The translations under genes and the position numbers were made by a program. Shown piece by piece: positions 32,441-44,636 of a stretch of DNA of 64,000 nt (position 1 is its first letter; each line of letters opens with the position of its first letter). Source of the DNA: Lasioglossum baleicum (Eukaryota > Arthropoda > Insecta > Hymenoptera > Halictidae). The notes under the pieces were generated by a model. That model saw only the letters and a program-made list of their open reading frames with translations. It was not told where the DNA came from and did no database searches. The stretch spans positions 8,742,001 to 8,806,000 of the forward strand of contig NC_134941.1 of the NCBI RefSeq assembly GCF_051020765.1, given 5' to 3'.

Positions 32441-34984
32441 GTCCTCGTTCCACTTTCCCAGATACATGCGCATTTACTTAACTAATTTCATTGAACTTCG
32501 AGATTTTCTCCCCACAAAACAACAAAATTTCTTCGCGTCGAACCTATCTAGTTACTTTTACCCTTCTTCCGACAACATCTCCAAATTTTTACATCATCAT
32601 AGCATCGATACTGACTGTACCATACTGAATCAAACACGTCCCCTTCTCCACTATCCGCAATTCTAAAATCGAGCTCTTGAAATTAATCTTCAAAGTTTCC
32701 CAAAGCCTAAGCATCCCAAGTAAGCATCCCAACCGAGCAACACAGAGTAAAACACGCCCTAGGATCCTAATAGCACACACCAAGAAAATGTGCTTCGTGT
32801 CCTAGACCCGAAACATGCACCGAAGCGGAGGAAAGGAGCGTCCAGCGTAAATGGAGCATCCTGTAGGCGGAGCAGCGTGAGTGGGAGCGAGACAGAGCTA
32901 GGAAACGAGGCAAAGGGAGTGTGGGAGGAAGTGAAGGGCGGAGAAGCGAGGGGTAGAAGGTCGATCAATATCAAGCTAAGCGTTCTCCACCTACGAACCT
33001 CCCACCATGTACAGCGTCTCGGGCAGAACGACACGCCGCGCGCTCATCGCGATCCTAGACGAATGGATTTCCGCGAAGAGAGCAAGAGGGACATAGAGAG
33101 AGATAGAGAGAGACAGGCTCCCTCTAATTCCGTGTAATCAAGAAAAGTTCCGGTCGTAACGTTCGCGGCGGCACCAGAAGTTAGAAAAGTTTGATGAAAC
33201 TCGTCGGGGCCCAATCACCTTTATCTCTCTGTGCGTCCGCGGTCTGAAGATCTAGGGGAAATTTCACTGCGTCATCCGGGAGATAGCCCGGAACGGTAAC
33301 GATTGTCACCGGTTCCCTTTCGGACGCCCGGAGACGCGGCTTTTCCTTCCACCTTTTTTTCCCCCACCCGTCGGGTCGTCCCCGGAAAAATTGCTTTCCC
33401 GATGACGGCCCCCGCGGTGAAACACTTTCGGCGAAAGTTCTCGCGTCTTCCAGCGCCGCCGAATCGCTCCACGTTCACTTCCGCTGATGGGTCCTGCGGA
33501 CCGGAACACCGTTCGCCAATCAAGAACCTCTTCTGACCTGCTCGGCTGTGGAAGAGCTTCGTCCGAAGAATAGAAGGTCGAGCTTGCTTTTCTAATGCGT
33601 AAAGGATAGTGGAGGTATTTTCACGATCGTACTATTTGAAAGAATGGTAATTATTTTCACGGCGCTCAGGTTCGATCAATTTCTACACTAAATGAATATA
33701 GCTGAGAGAGGCATGAAACGTTATGGTTCGAGTTTGAACCAGATAACGCTTCCGATTCGGATTTGAATCTGCAAAGATGCCAAGTGCTATTTTATTGGAG
33801 GAAAACAAAGGTGGAGTGTTTCGTCCTAGGCCCGCTAGAGGACTCATCAGTAAGGCTATCTAGCGGACCCTGCCTTAGACACAAATGTCGTGGGGAAAGT
33901 TCTTAATATACTAATTGGTGTCGGTTTAGTAACTTGTGAGAAAGTCTTGTTCAACCGCCTGTCCATCTTGCGGACGTTTGTCGAAACAAGGCTTTAACTC
34001 TAATTTTTCGCCATCTATAAGTAGAAATTGATCGAACCTGAGCGGAAAAGGATAGTCTTCTGCGAGAACGAAGTGGAGACAGAATGGTTTATATTAGGGT
34101 TCATTCTGCTGGATATTGTGAGCGAAGTTGAACCTCTGAGATCGACGAGTTTCGAAAATATTTTTGCGTCGGGAAGTTGAATTCTGTATGTCTTCTGGGA
34201 GTATTCGATTAAATTATTACTCGATTGTTATTGGAAATATAAAAAATATATTTTGCCTGACATTTTAAATGTTTCCACAACTTTGTAATTGTACGGTTGT
34301 ATAATCGGTGTATCTGAACAACTTCGTGATCGTAACATAGCTCGAATATGTAACTAAAAAATTTTGAAAATTAAGCTTCTGCACACGCCAAATATTTTAA
34401 CGAAATGAAAAAGTACTGTGCTGGATAAGTGAATTTTGTTTGAAGAAACGAAGTTGGAATATAGATTAATGTGATTGGATACAGGGATGATTGAACGGAA
34501 AAATTGCTCGGCAGGATTGGTCAGTGAGTCGGAATTAATTATTTATGAAGCCGAGAGACACCGGCGAGCGTCACCGCGCGCGACCGTTGTAAGTTATGCT
34601 TTCGACGTGAAGCACGACACAAAAGCATCGAAAGCAGCTGCCGTTTCAAAGTGTAGTAACTCGAGCGAGAGTGCACTCGATGGTACTGGTGGCATGTACA
34701 AGCAGAAATTAATTCCTATGGTTGACCGGAATTGGAGTTATGGATTTCAGAATGATTCCGGTGACGCGAAACACGCTCGAGCATCGGGGAACCTGCGTTC
34801 GAGTGATGGAAACGTTTCTAATAATACGGGAAAGATACGAGTGAAAACAGTGGGGGCATGAAACGATCATATGCTCCTGTAAATAAAATAAAAGAAAGAA
34901 AGATCACATTCTGATCGTGATATTTCGAATATTTCATATAATGTAGAATTGAAGAAGTATGCTCGATCGATCAAGGGAAATAAG
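32441..34984. other. Non-coding block
   Basis: No gene is recognised. CpG-rich DNA lies at 32780-33560. At 33790-33900 a short hairpin involves CCGCTAGA and TCTAGCGG. The 128-codon frame at 34475-34861 shows no domain, and no splice context could be judged by eye. Confidence 0.5.
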
Positions 34985-35400
34985 TCGACGAATTATCAAA
35001 CAGTATTCCTTCTGTAAGTAGAATCAGTCGTGTCAGTGATCAGACAGGCGGAATAAATAATCGTGACACGAGTAGAATGGGAATTGTGAATAATGAATAT
35101 CGCAATTGTACGAGAAGTAGAATGTAAGTGTAGACAAGTGAATCGGAGGTGCGTAACGATTGTATGAAGGGAATAGAAGTTCTATATCATGGACCAAGTG
35201 GCAAACAGACTGTCATTAAGCAAATGAAAAAATGATACGATCCAACGTGCAAACTGCAGATCGTCAATCATAAAATAAGTAGAACAGGTAGGCCTTTTGT
35301 CAGACAAGGGCGACGAAGTTGATAAATCACTCGACTGGAATTTCTTCCGCACCATTAAAACAAAAAGAATCATGCTATCGAACACTATACTTTGTTTAAA
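34985..35400 (+). repeat. Degenerate 30-bp minisatellite domain
   Basis: GTAAGTAGAATCAGTCGTG, GATCAGACAGGCGGAATAAA, CGAGTAGAATGGG, AGAAGTAGAATGTAAGTG, ATAAGTAGAACAGG and GTCAGACAAGGGCG words recur. The domain ends directly at the left end of the 35409 element, as if that element inserted at its edge. Confidence 0.55.
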
Positions 35401-35408
35401 ACGAGTAA

Positions 35409-36384
35409 GGTGGAGTGGGGTAAGTCCGTCTACGAGGCAAGTCCGTGAATTGGTTATTTTTATTATAATATAAACGAAATTGCTCTAGCTTGTATTTATT
35501 AATGTAGTATATAAGTTAGTATGAACTATTCTACATAGATGTCGCCCAAGAATAAAGGTGTTTTCCTCGCTTAAATCAACCGATGCCAAACAGTCACGTG
35601 CAAGGTACACGTACAACTTTGAGGTTACCCTGAACGTGCAATAGTTTACAAGTTATTAATATATTCCTTGTTGTTATTTTAGGTAAGTACAACAAATATT
35701 GATGTAGGTTTACATTAAACAAACCGTTTTTATTGTATTTTTTTTTATTTATTGAGAGAAACACTAAGATGCACTTGCCCCGTAAATATTACTACACGGG
35801 GCAAGTGCGTACTATCACGGTGGGGTAAGTCCGTACTGTATGGGTAACTATAAAATTAAACAATATATTTAATGCAATAAGGAGCATTTTATAGCAGGCT
35901 TGTTAATCATTCTTTTCTTGCCCCGTAGCACTTGAAACAAAGTTCGAAAGCATTTTTTTAAACTTTGTTTTAACATCACTGTATCCCCTTTCATATTTCA
36001 GCATAAAAGTACTTGTTTGTTGAAAGATCGATAACTATAAAACTATTAAATTTAATGCAATAAGAAGCATTTTATAGCAGGCTTGTTAATCATTCTTTTC
36101 TTGCCCCGTAGCACTTGAAACAAGGTTCGAAAGCATTTTTAACTCTCAGAGACGGACTTGCCCCATTTTCGGGGCAAGTGCGCCCTAGTTGACACTTTAT
36201 ACAATATCCTATCAAAATGATAATTTTCAAGCAAAATTAGCATCCTACATAATACTAATTCATCGGTAATAGCTGTGGCAAGAGTTTGATGCCAAGAGCG
36301 TTAAGTTTTTACATACCAAACTGAAAATACATCAGTTTAAAGTCCAATTTTGCAAAAACTAAGGCCCACTTACCCCACTCCACC
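35409..36384. mobile_element. GGTGGAGTGGGG-ended element, copy 2
   Basis: The left end GGTGGAGTGGGGTAAGTCCG and right end (complement GGTGGAGTGGGGTAAGTGGG) form cleaner terminal repeats than copy 1. The interior aligns with 22173-23153 with few differences and a short deletion (about 36040-36055). Words of the type GGCAAGTSCGT recur near both ends (about 35430, 35440, 35802, 35830 and 36172), possibly transposase-binding subterminal repeats. Flanks are AGTAA and TCATA, so no clear target duplication. No transposase is encoded. Confidence 0.8.
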
Positions 36385-36453
36385 TCATATGATACTGAAA
36401 CGGAGAATTTGCAAACAAAAATAAAAATAACAATTTCACAATTGCGACAATTT

Positions 36454-36475
36454 CGCACAAAGATCCGCACTCTAA
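36454..36475 (-). repeat. Dispersed GACTGCGGATC motif
   Basis: CGCACAAAGATCCGCACTCT followed by AATTAC. Preceded by CAATTTCACAATTGCGACAATTT split across AT-rich flank. Confidence 0.55.
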
Positions 36476-37239
36476 TTACCAGATAGCTGACAGGAGAATC
36501 GGATACAACGAATCAAGCATGATCAGCTCGTGGCCACAAGTGAAATAGAGTTTCGCATTCGATCAGATACGTTGGCATGATCCCGGGCACGCTGGAATCG
36601 ATTAACAACAGCAGAGAATCGCCTGGGATTCAAGCAGCCCAAGAAAGGAGCGATGTTTTACTGTGAAACACACGAGCACTCGCCGTGCTTGGAAAACAAT
36701 TTATCCGACAATCGTCACACGAGATCTGCTTTAATTACGTAACTGCAATATTAATTATCCCGTGAAGTTCTGTCAATAGCGTCGCTCGCATTCAGAGCGG
36801 CTCCCCCAGCGACGGGAACCCGATGTCGTAATTAAAATAAACAACTCAAGGATAACAAGGCACAGGGCCCCGGCCATTCAGCCGAAAATCCTGCGCAATT
36901 AGGGCTAAACGAGTTGCAAGCGTGAATTGAAGGTATAATGACGATGGGAACAAAGCTAAGGGAAAATAGTCCGCGCCAGACGCTGTTCAAACGCCCAATG
37001 CCAGCCTCCGCCGCCGCCGCCGCTACCAAAACGACTTTTCGACCCGCGGTATAATTATTAAATAAATCACGCGGAATGACACTCGGCACAGCGCCTTCTG
37101 AAGGGCCGGCCTTTGCATAATCTGGGTTCTTGTTTGCCGACAACGTTGTCGCGAAATTTCTGCGAAAGTATTTCAACCATTCAGACGGAAATTCAACGTG
37201 TTAATTGACGTAAAAAGTTTCTTTAGAATATAATAAGCA

Positions 37240-37260
37240 GACAGCGCGGATCTTTACACG
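37240..37260 (+). repeat. Dispersed GACTGCGGATC motif
   Basis: GACAGCGCGGATCTTTACAC followed by GAAATAAATATCTTCTGC. One base pair is inserted relative to the consensus. Confidence 0.5.
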
Positions 37261-38989
37261 AAATAAATATCTTCTGCCTTAATTCCAACAAGCTGGAGTG
37301 AAATGGAAATTTATCGAGCATTTTTTTAGTCAAAGTAAATTACTTAATTCTGCAAATAAATATGTGTTCACTTACGCGCAAGCTGTTGTGCAACTTTTGA
37401 TTGCAATAACGGTCACGAACCTGTAACAGAAATAGAAATGGAGAATTAGATTCAGTTCTCTATTTCTCTTTGAATTATGCTAAATAAAAAATAATCACTA
37501 TATCTGTTCGACATTCTCACTGCTAATAACAAAGTACAAAATATTCATTAAAAACTGTCACGACTTTTATTGCTGTCAATTCGGGAATAAATAGATTTAT
37601 TTAATAGCCGTAAAAATATCTTTGTAATTTCAGTGCCATCAAAATCGGAAAGTTGCTACTTATTTTGCCAGTCCGATAGTTCCAAGCTTCTAAAGAGTAG
37701 GCTGAAAGTATCTTAACATAGAAACTTTCGCTGTGAGCCCGGCCGCTACGAGCAGACGTCGTGTCAAGTATAATAGAATGTAAACACCGTTACATTACAG
37801 GAACGGCATGCGAGCGACATATGCAAACCAACAGCCGTGCACAATCTACTTCGAGTATGTACGAACGAGGAGAACGCAGGGAAACAGAGAGCAAAGAGAC
37901 GGCATGATGTCTTTCCAATATCGGCGCAGCTTTGTATTGATCTCGAAGAAACGGCTGCCAAACAGAGCACCGAATTTGTTTAAAATCACATCGGCGACTT
38001 TGATATTTTGGAACATATCAAAAATCTTGAAAATATCCTTTGCAGTCACACGAAAGCGAAAAGCTGTCTTGGATATTTTCGACGGAACGCTCGAATTTCC
38101 TCGACGATGTTAAAACAGGAAATTTTAATATTAATAAAACCGTGGAACTCGACACCGACGTTGAATCGAGTATATGAACGATTATGTACAATAGACACGG
38201 AGAACGCGACGGTATAAAACCGGGGGGGCGTGTAGAATAAAAATTTTTATTTTTAACTCGATACTTCCCGCAGCAGATAGAATGCATTATTCATAAATTC
38301 TGCTCGACATTGTCTTCGAGGATGGGAAACACGACCGGAATAGGAATTTAACTTAATAAATCCGGAAACGGTGCAAACCTAATCCTACGACACTCTCGTA
38401 GAATTGAATTACGAAATGAAAAAAATTCGCTGACTATTCGAGTTCGCCTTAGTTTTCGGTTTTAGGTGGTGCTTAGAACGCATGGCTGCTCTTTGGAACA
38501 TTCTTGGACATCATTCGCGTTTTATGAACATTCCCACGGCCAATGGTAGGCTGCGGCATCATGTTCCCCGGCGCGCACCATAAATTTTTAATTTTCTATC
38601 TCGGGCAATATATATTTTTCATAGAGTATAAAAATGCCAGTATTGAAACGCGACCGCCGTATTCTGGACCGGGTGTTCTATTTTTTAGCGAGCGATAAAA
38701 TTCGTAATAGCAGCCGGTCAACGGTATTCATTTTTTCTTGACTTTCCTCGGCGGAAAAAACGTGAAATACGAGGGTCGCGAAAATTTTTATCACCTGTAA
38801 CTCTGACGTTAATTACAAATTTCGGAGGGTAAACCTACAGTCAGCGTTGAAATGAAAAGTTTTCTGGAGAACTGAATTTCAAATTGTTAGCAAATTCATT
38901 GAACAAAGAGGCTAAAAACAGTTTCAGTTTTGATCTACTTTCATTTTTCTCTATGTGTGTCTATATAAAATGTGAAGTCGTTTTATCCG

Positions 38990-39600
38990 CTGTAATTAAA
39001 CGTAGTTCTGTCTTACTTGTCTGACAACATACAGACATATTCTACTCATTCATTGTAATTTGTTTAACAAAACTTAATGGTAGCAAAAATATATATTTTA
39101 ATATACTCATTTCATCGTAATTTCAAATTTTTCACGCACTACACATAAATTTCTCACTCTAATTCATTCCATCACATTCGAGTCCCAAATCGCCTAATCG
39201 ATTACAAACGGCAGCCATTTCATTTATTGATTACAATAATACGTCCTCACGAATGACTATATTCTTCTTATCGAGTGATAAAAGCTCCATGTATCACTCC
39301 ACACTCAAAGTACTCCCATTTCATTTTTCTGATCGAGAGATCCCCTTAATCTACCTGTCGAATGATCTACAATCCAACGTGATCGTAAAATTTGTTGGAA
39401 CTACTCGTCTGATCATGCACTGCCCTATTTCACTCGCCATAATACATGGCAATCGTTTACTCTGCCACTCCTATCGTGAGAAACCTCAATTCTATGTGTC
39501 TGACCATATACTTTCTCATTCTACTTACTGAAATAATGCTCCCGTTGCAACTCGCCCGACGTTGGACTGTTTCACTTATCTTATCACTGGACAGTCGGTT
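38990..39600 (-). repeat. Degenerate 30-bp minisatellite domain
   Basis: TTCTGTCTTACTTGTCTGAC, ATTCTACTCATTCATTG, AACTACTCGTCTGATCATGC, TTCTATGTGTCTGACCAT and ATTCTACTTACTGAAATAATG are spaced at multiples of about 30 bp. An AT-rich interruption lies at 39060-39240. Confidence 0.55.
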
Positions 39601-40744
39601 TTTCGTATTTTTAAGATATCTGAACCTTTAATACTATTTACTAAATCGTAATTTTTGTACAGGTGTATTTTCTAGAAGTTATGTCGAAAACATTTCGGAT
39701 TAATTTTTCGATGCTTATCTAACGTAACTCGTTTACTTTGCAGCTTTTGGTTACAGTTTCCCATGTTTATCTTCGAGGAATCTGGTTTCTATTGAAGGTG
39801 CGCGGCCAGGTGGGCTATGCCAACAGATATTATTGATTTATTAGTTGTGGTTTAACTACCCACGTAATAGGATACGTAAATATTCATACTCGAGAGCTGC
39901 CCGGAGATATCCAGCTACGTGTATTCTATTACTAAGCTGGTCATCAAAGTTAAAAATGGAGCACTGAATTTTTTAAAGCTGTTGACACATTGGCTACCTG
40001 TCTACCCAAAAATCTAAGAATATAAAAACAATTTTAGAAATGTCTAAAATATTTTAGACGAGATTGTGGATCGAGCTTCGCAACTTCCTGTCGATGTTAA
40101 CAAATTCATGTCCAAAAACGGGAAAGTCTATGGTCCTGCCGGAAACGCTATGGTCCAACAATAGTACCACGACTGCCATATTGTCGGGCTTGTGGATACG
40201 ATAGCGGGAATTTACGATCGAAAAACTGCGGGATTTCGTCCATGTTCGAGACGTATAGTTGGCGTAGAGCGTCTTCCATGCGATTCCGTGGAAAAGCCCA
40301 GGGCTATCCTGCTGAGAGGGTAGTTTCCGAAGGGTGGACCAGCGCGAGGATATTTACGGGTCACCGTGTACGTATTTCGTCGGTGATTGGTGGAATGCGT
40401 TTTCGTAGACCGACTGGGGTCGTCGAGAGGATTGAAGTACTCGTCGATGCGAGGCTCTTTGTCCGAGGTTGCGCCCTCTCTCGCACCCTCCGTGTCACCC
40501 TTGTTGCAACCCCTCTGCTAAACGGCGTGTCCCTTTGTTCGCCCCAGTCTACTTCCCTCTTCTGTCACCCTTCATCTTGAATTCCTAAGAAATTTCAAGA
40601 ACCCGACCTTTCAAATCATTTCGAAAAACTCGAATCATTGACCTCTACTACTTCTGATTTCCTGAAGCAATCCTGACTTCTAATCATTAACCCTAGCTAC
40701 TTGAAACTTACTGAATTGTATGAAGTCGACGCAATGTTACTGCT
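39601..40744. other. Non-coding block
   Basis: No gene is recognised. The 112-codon frame at 40242-40580 lies in a CpG-rich block and shows no domain. Confidence 0.5.
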
Positions 40745-41385
40745 TCCCACTTCTATTGTTTCTCAAATTACACACAAATGAGAACAGAAAAGGAAACACA
40801 ATTACGCTCGAAGTCACACGAATTCATTTAAAACGCGTCCAATCGTTGAGTTTTACTACTTGAAAATGATTGAATTGTTTCCTGTTGGAGCAACCCTTTG
40901 TGTATTCGTTTTCCCTTTGCTGTGTAATTTTCTGTAAACAAGTACAGAACAGAGGAAACTCAATTTCGTTCGAATGCAGGTGAGGTTATTTGGAAATGTT
41001 CCAATCGTCGACCATTACTACTGGAAAATCATAGAATTGTTTCCTGGGGGTGGAGACATTTTTTTTCTTTTGTTTCCGGCGATTAGAAAATTGTCTGTGA
41101 ACAGGTGTGCAAAAGAGCATACGGTTTCCTTCGAGCTCGTGTGGATTCGTTCAGGGGAATTCCTGTCGTCGACCTGAACCACTGGAAAATTGTGAAATTG
41201 TTTCCTGTGGATGCAAATGCCTTTATACTATGTTCCCCTGATGATTAAAAACTTGTCTGTGAACAGGTGTGTAAAAGAAAACACAATTTCATTTGAATTC
41301 ACACGAATTCAATTAGTGAAATTACAAGTATTGATCTTTGCTAGTAGAAAATCAAGGAGTTTCTTTCTAGAGAAAAGCTATCCTC
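40745..41385 (+). repeat. Diverged ~160-bp tandem repeat, four units
   Basis: GAATTGTTTCCTG or a variant occurs at about 40872, 41034, 41194 and 41354. Each follows a TACTGGAAAAT-like word, and each of the last three units has a CTGTGAACAGGTGTGCAAAAG-like word (split at most 20 here: CTGTGAACAGGTGTG, CAAAAGAG). Units are clearly related but diverged. The peptides encoded at 40974-41177 and 41211-41411 look alike only because of this duplication. Confidence 0.75.
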
Positions 41386-43137
41386 AATACTTCCTTTTTA
41401 AAACTGCATAGAAGCAACAGTTAATAAGATTTTCATTCTGGCAAATACTACCATCAACAAGCGAAAAAGTAAAATGCGAAGACTCGACATCCAGCCTGAT
41501 ATAAATTCACATAAAACTACCCGGAATAAAGTCCGGCTCGCAGCAACAGTAAAATCCTAAAATAATAAAAATGGTAATCATCTTGCTCCAGCGTCGGCAT
41601 GGGTCCTCTCAACCGCGGGTTTTCCATTTCCCCAATATTTCCCGGCGACCAAAGCCGCGGTTGTTTAAGACGTTGTCCACTTTTCCGCGGTTTAGCAAGC
41701 CATTTTCTAATTCCGTTCCCTCGACTTGCCGGCGAAAGCATTAATACGTTTTGCGGGGGCCGCAAGAGTCTTTTGCCCCCCTGAACGACGAAAATAAAGA
41801 ACTAATGAAAAAGAGCAAAAGACACGCGGACCGTGTCTCTCGCTTAAGGCCGCGTCTCATTTTTCCAAGATTGCACTCTTTGTAGCAGCACACTATTGTC
41901 CCCCTCCTCTAACATCCGCTCTCGGCCAGCAACTACCCTTGTAAAGTCGACACACATACACACGCACATCTCCCTTTTGCCATGGAAAATCTCATCCAGC
42001 AGGAGGTTCTATGCATTTACGAACGCTCGTAACAAAGTTAACCAGGCACCCGTTCCATTTTAGACAAAAGGTGAGAAGTTTTCGTCAAGGAAACGTATAA
42101 TGACGTCTTACGTCTCTCTCGCGAGGAGCCTGTCCTTAAAAGCTTTGCTTTTAACTCGGACCTAAGTGAAAAGCACGGCGGAGCACGTGTGAAAGCAATT
42201 AACAATATCTGGCACGCACTTCAGCTCAATTCTTCTTTTGCAGTCCTGCTGCGCGCCTTTCACTCGGGTTTACTCGGTTACCACGGCCGTCCTGGATTCT
42301 ATGGAGACCTTGGATTCGACGGAAATACTCGATCGAAGATGTAGATTCATGAAACTTTGTAGATTGTACAGTTTCCTAAAATTTGATATGCTGAGTCGAG
42401 TCAATGATTGAGATAATAATAGCTAGAAATCTGATTAACGTGAATTATTAAACATTCCACAACTAGCTTTCTTAATCAACCTTTTATTTAGTTTATGGAG
42501 TAACGGGGGCATGAGAAGATTCGAAAATGTTTCGTTGATTGAATAAAGCTGTCGGTACGTCTGGTTCCTGTTGGTTACAGTGCATTCTATGGGACAGTCT
42601 GATAGCATCGAAAACATTGAATGATGTTTAATCGAATCGTACAAACCAGCCACCGAAAAGCATAACAAGATTGCGCGCTGACCGACGTCAGCTTTGACAC
42701 TCTGATCGATAACGGTAATCCACGCTAAATCGTCCCCGCGCCTCGGACACCTAACTAATCGTCGGTCGAGAGCGGCAAACCGCTATTAAAACATGGTTCG
42801 ACTTGTCGTTTTACCGCGGAAGCGGACCATGTCCAGGATCGACAAAAAATGTTGGACGGTGCGCGATTACGTCAGTCCAGCTGACGCGACAAAGAAAAAT
42901 CGCTTATAGTATTCGATGGAATCGTTGCTGATGGAAACTCTAATTTCTCTGTGTTCACAGTTTCTTGCATAGTCTAAAAAGGTATCAAAAGGCAACGATT
43001 TTACATCGAAACAATCAATTTTTACATTGCTCATCACTAGACGGTAATGTGGTAATAAATAGGTGCTCCTAGCAAAATGATAGAATCCGGCAAATTGGCA
43101 CACCTAGCATTGAATCCGAGTACATAAACTATAGAAA
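41386..43137. other. Non-coding block with GC islands
   Basis: No gene, array or element end is recognised. CpG-rich sequence covers 41580-41790, 42090-42320 and 42670-42880. Confidence 0.5.
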
Positions 43138-43140
43138 ATA

Positions 43141-43329
43141 TTGGGTTGGAAAAACAGTAATTTCGTTATTTTAAAGTGAAACCAATTTTTTTAGTCAAGC
43201 AATGAACTTTAATGAATAAGATATTCTTAATTTGAAGAAAATATTTTATCGATTAAAGATCATTGCTTGAATAAGAGATTCGGTTTTATTTCACCTTAAA
43301 ATACTGAAATTACTTTCTTGCCAGCCCAA
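43141..43329. mobile_element. Mariner-type MITE, TTGGGTTGG ends
   Basis: TTGGGTTGGAAAAACAGTAA at the left pairs with the right end (complement TTGGGCTGGCAAGAAAGTAA). The terminal repeats extend over about 45 nt and TA flanks both sides (43139-43140 and 43330-43331). These ends resemble those of mellifera-subfamily mariners of bees. The element is 189 bp with no coding capacity, so it is an internally deleted or miniature copy. Confidence 0.85.
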
Positions 43330-43341
43330 TAGTCGGCTGCC

Positions 43342-43847
43342 CTTTACTTTACCTGACTCAAAATTTGTGCCTTTCTCCTATAAATTATGGTGTATTTGGT
43401 ATGTAATCCAGTAGATTTGTACCCGGCGCGGCTGCAGATCGAAGTTTCGATCCTGTAGGACCAATAGTTCAGGAGTTATGCTTGCTTAAAGTTGAGCAAT
43501 CTAGAGTGTTTTTGACGGGTAAGGGTGCCGCCATATTGGTTTGTAGTGACGGTCACGCGTTGTTTACCGAGTTGGTTGGTGATTAGGTCGGGGGGGCCGC
43601 AAGGACCGGTGGTTCTGCTCGGCAAGCGGCTCGCGGTCGTCACTACAAACCAATATGGCGGCAACCTTACCTATCAAAAACACTGCAGATTGCTCAACTT
43701 TAAACAAGCATAACTCCTGAACCATTGATCCTACAGAATCGAAACTTCGATCTGCAGCAGCCCCGGGTACAAATCTATTGAATTACATACCAAATATATC
43801 ATAATTTATAGGAGAAAGGCACAAATTTTGAATCCGGTAAAGTAAAG
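43342..43847. mobile_element. Foldback element, ~210-nt arms
   Basis: CTTTACTTTACCTGACTC at the left end mirrors the right end AATCCGGTAAAGTAAAG. The arms 43342-43552 and 43637-43847 are reverse complements with few mismatches, including GCCGCCATATTGGTTTGTAG with its partner at 43643-43662. A GC-rich unpaired centre (43553-43636) contains a run of seven G. Open frames on the two strands both start MPPYWFVVT because of the palindrome and are not genes. No target duplication was resolved. Confidence 0.8.
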
Positions 43848-43859
43848 TTTTCCCCATTG

Positions 43860-44636
43860 GTTAACTATAATTAATATCAGAACTCTCTGAATGCCCTAGT
43901 ACACGAGTGCCAATAGTAAAACTTAGAACTGGTACACTTAGAGCCCACCTACGGTGACTATCAATTTGCTACCATCCCTCTGAATTCTAGTACACCCAGT
44001 CACTAGTAAAACCAAGGGAGCTCTGCTATGAATCCCAGAATTCATTGAACTATACCTAGCATTACCAGCACGAACCGTTAAATACTATTACCTACATCTA
44101 CTGTCGCCGTTGTGTCCCAAGTAAACGGCAGCGGAGCTATTACAAGACTTTACAGACAAGAAAACTCCGGCGCATCCATAATCTATAGGAAAAGTCTAGC
44201 GAACTGTATTATGAAGTACAGGTCTAAACGAATACATCCCGACGATCGGCGTAACACGGTAAAGCGGATTGCAGCGATCGCCAAGGTTCAACGCTCTCGG
44301 ATCCGATCGATTTGACGCACGACAAAAAGAGTCAACGACACACTGCTATCGGAAACAGAACAACCTGGACCAACGGAGGCGTTCGCCTGCTCACGGCGGA
44401 TCTTTTTTCATTTTATTGCATTGTCCGACATGTGAGGCGAATTTTTGAAAAATACCGCGGTACCCGCGGTGACGACTCCGAATGGACACGGGTGGACGGA
44501 GTCCGTGTGCAACTTTGCGAGCAGCATCGCTACTGTTAATTACTTTTGTTGGCAGCTGCGATCGGGTGACGCCATTATTCTAGGAGCTTGTGTTGCTTCT
44601 TTTTCACAGGATTCTATAATACGTTTCGTTGATCAC
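43860..44636. other. Non-coding block
   Basis: No gene is recognised. At 43885-44060 the words CCCTAGTACACGAGTGCC and TTCTAGTACACCCAGTC with GTAAAAC recur about 100 bp apart, perhaps a decayed tandem pair. Confidence 0.45.

Larger units (their letters stand above)
36385..38989. other. Non-coding block
   Basis: No gene is recognised. Motif copies are at 36454-36475 (minus) and 37240-37260 (plus). CpG-rich blocks lie at 36500-37160 and 37730-38800. A (CCG)n-like patch at about 37008-37024 gives an alanine run in one frame. Confidence 0.5.

Noticed and set aside
33790..34050. Possible LTR or retroelement remnant
   Set aside because: A short hairpin (CCGCTAGA / TCTAGCGG) is present, but there is no paired LTR, primer-binding site or coding remnant.
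34475..34861. 128-codon frame with a Ser/Asp/Lys-rich product
   Set aside because: It has no known motif, no repeat of codon structure and no neighbouring exon-like segment. It is too weak to call.
43476..43713. Two frames both beginning MPPYWFVVT
   Set aside because: They are generated by the mirrored arms of the foldback element.
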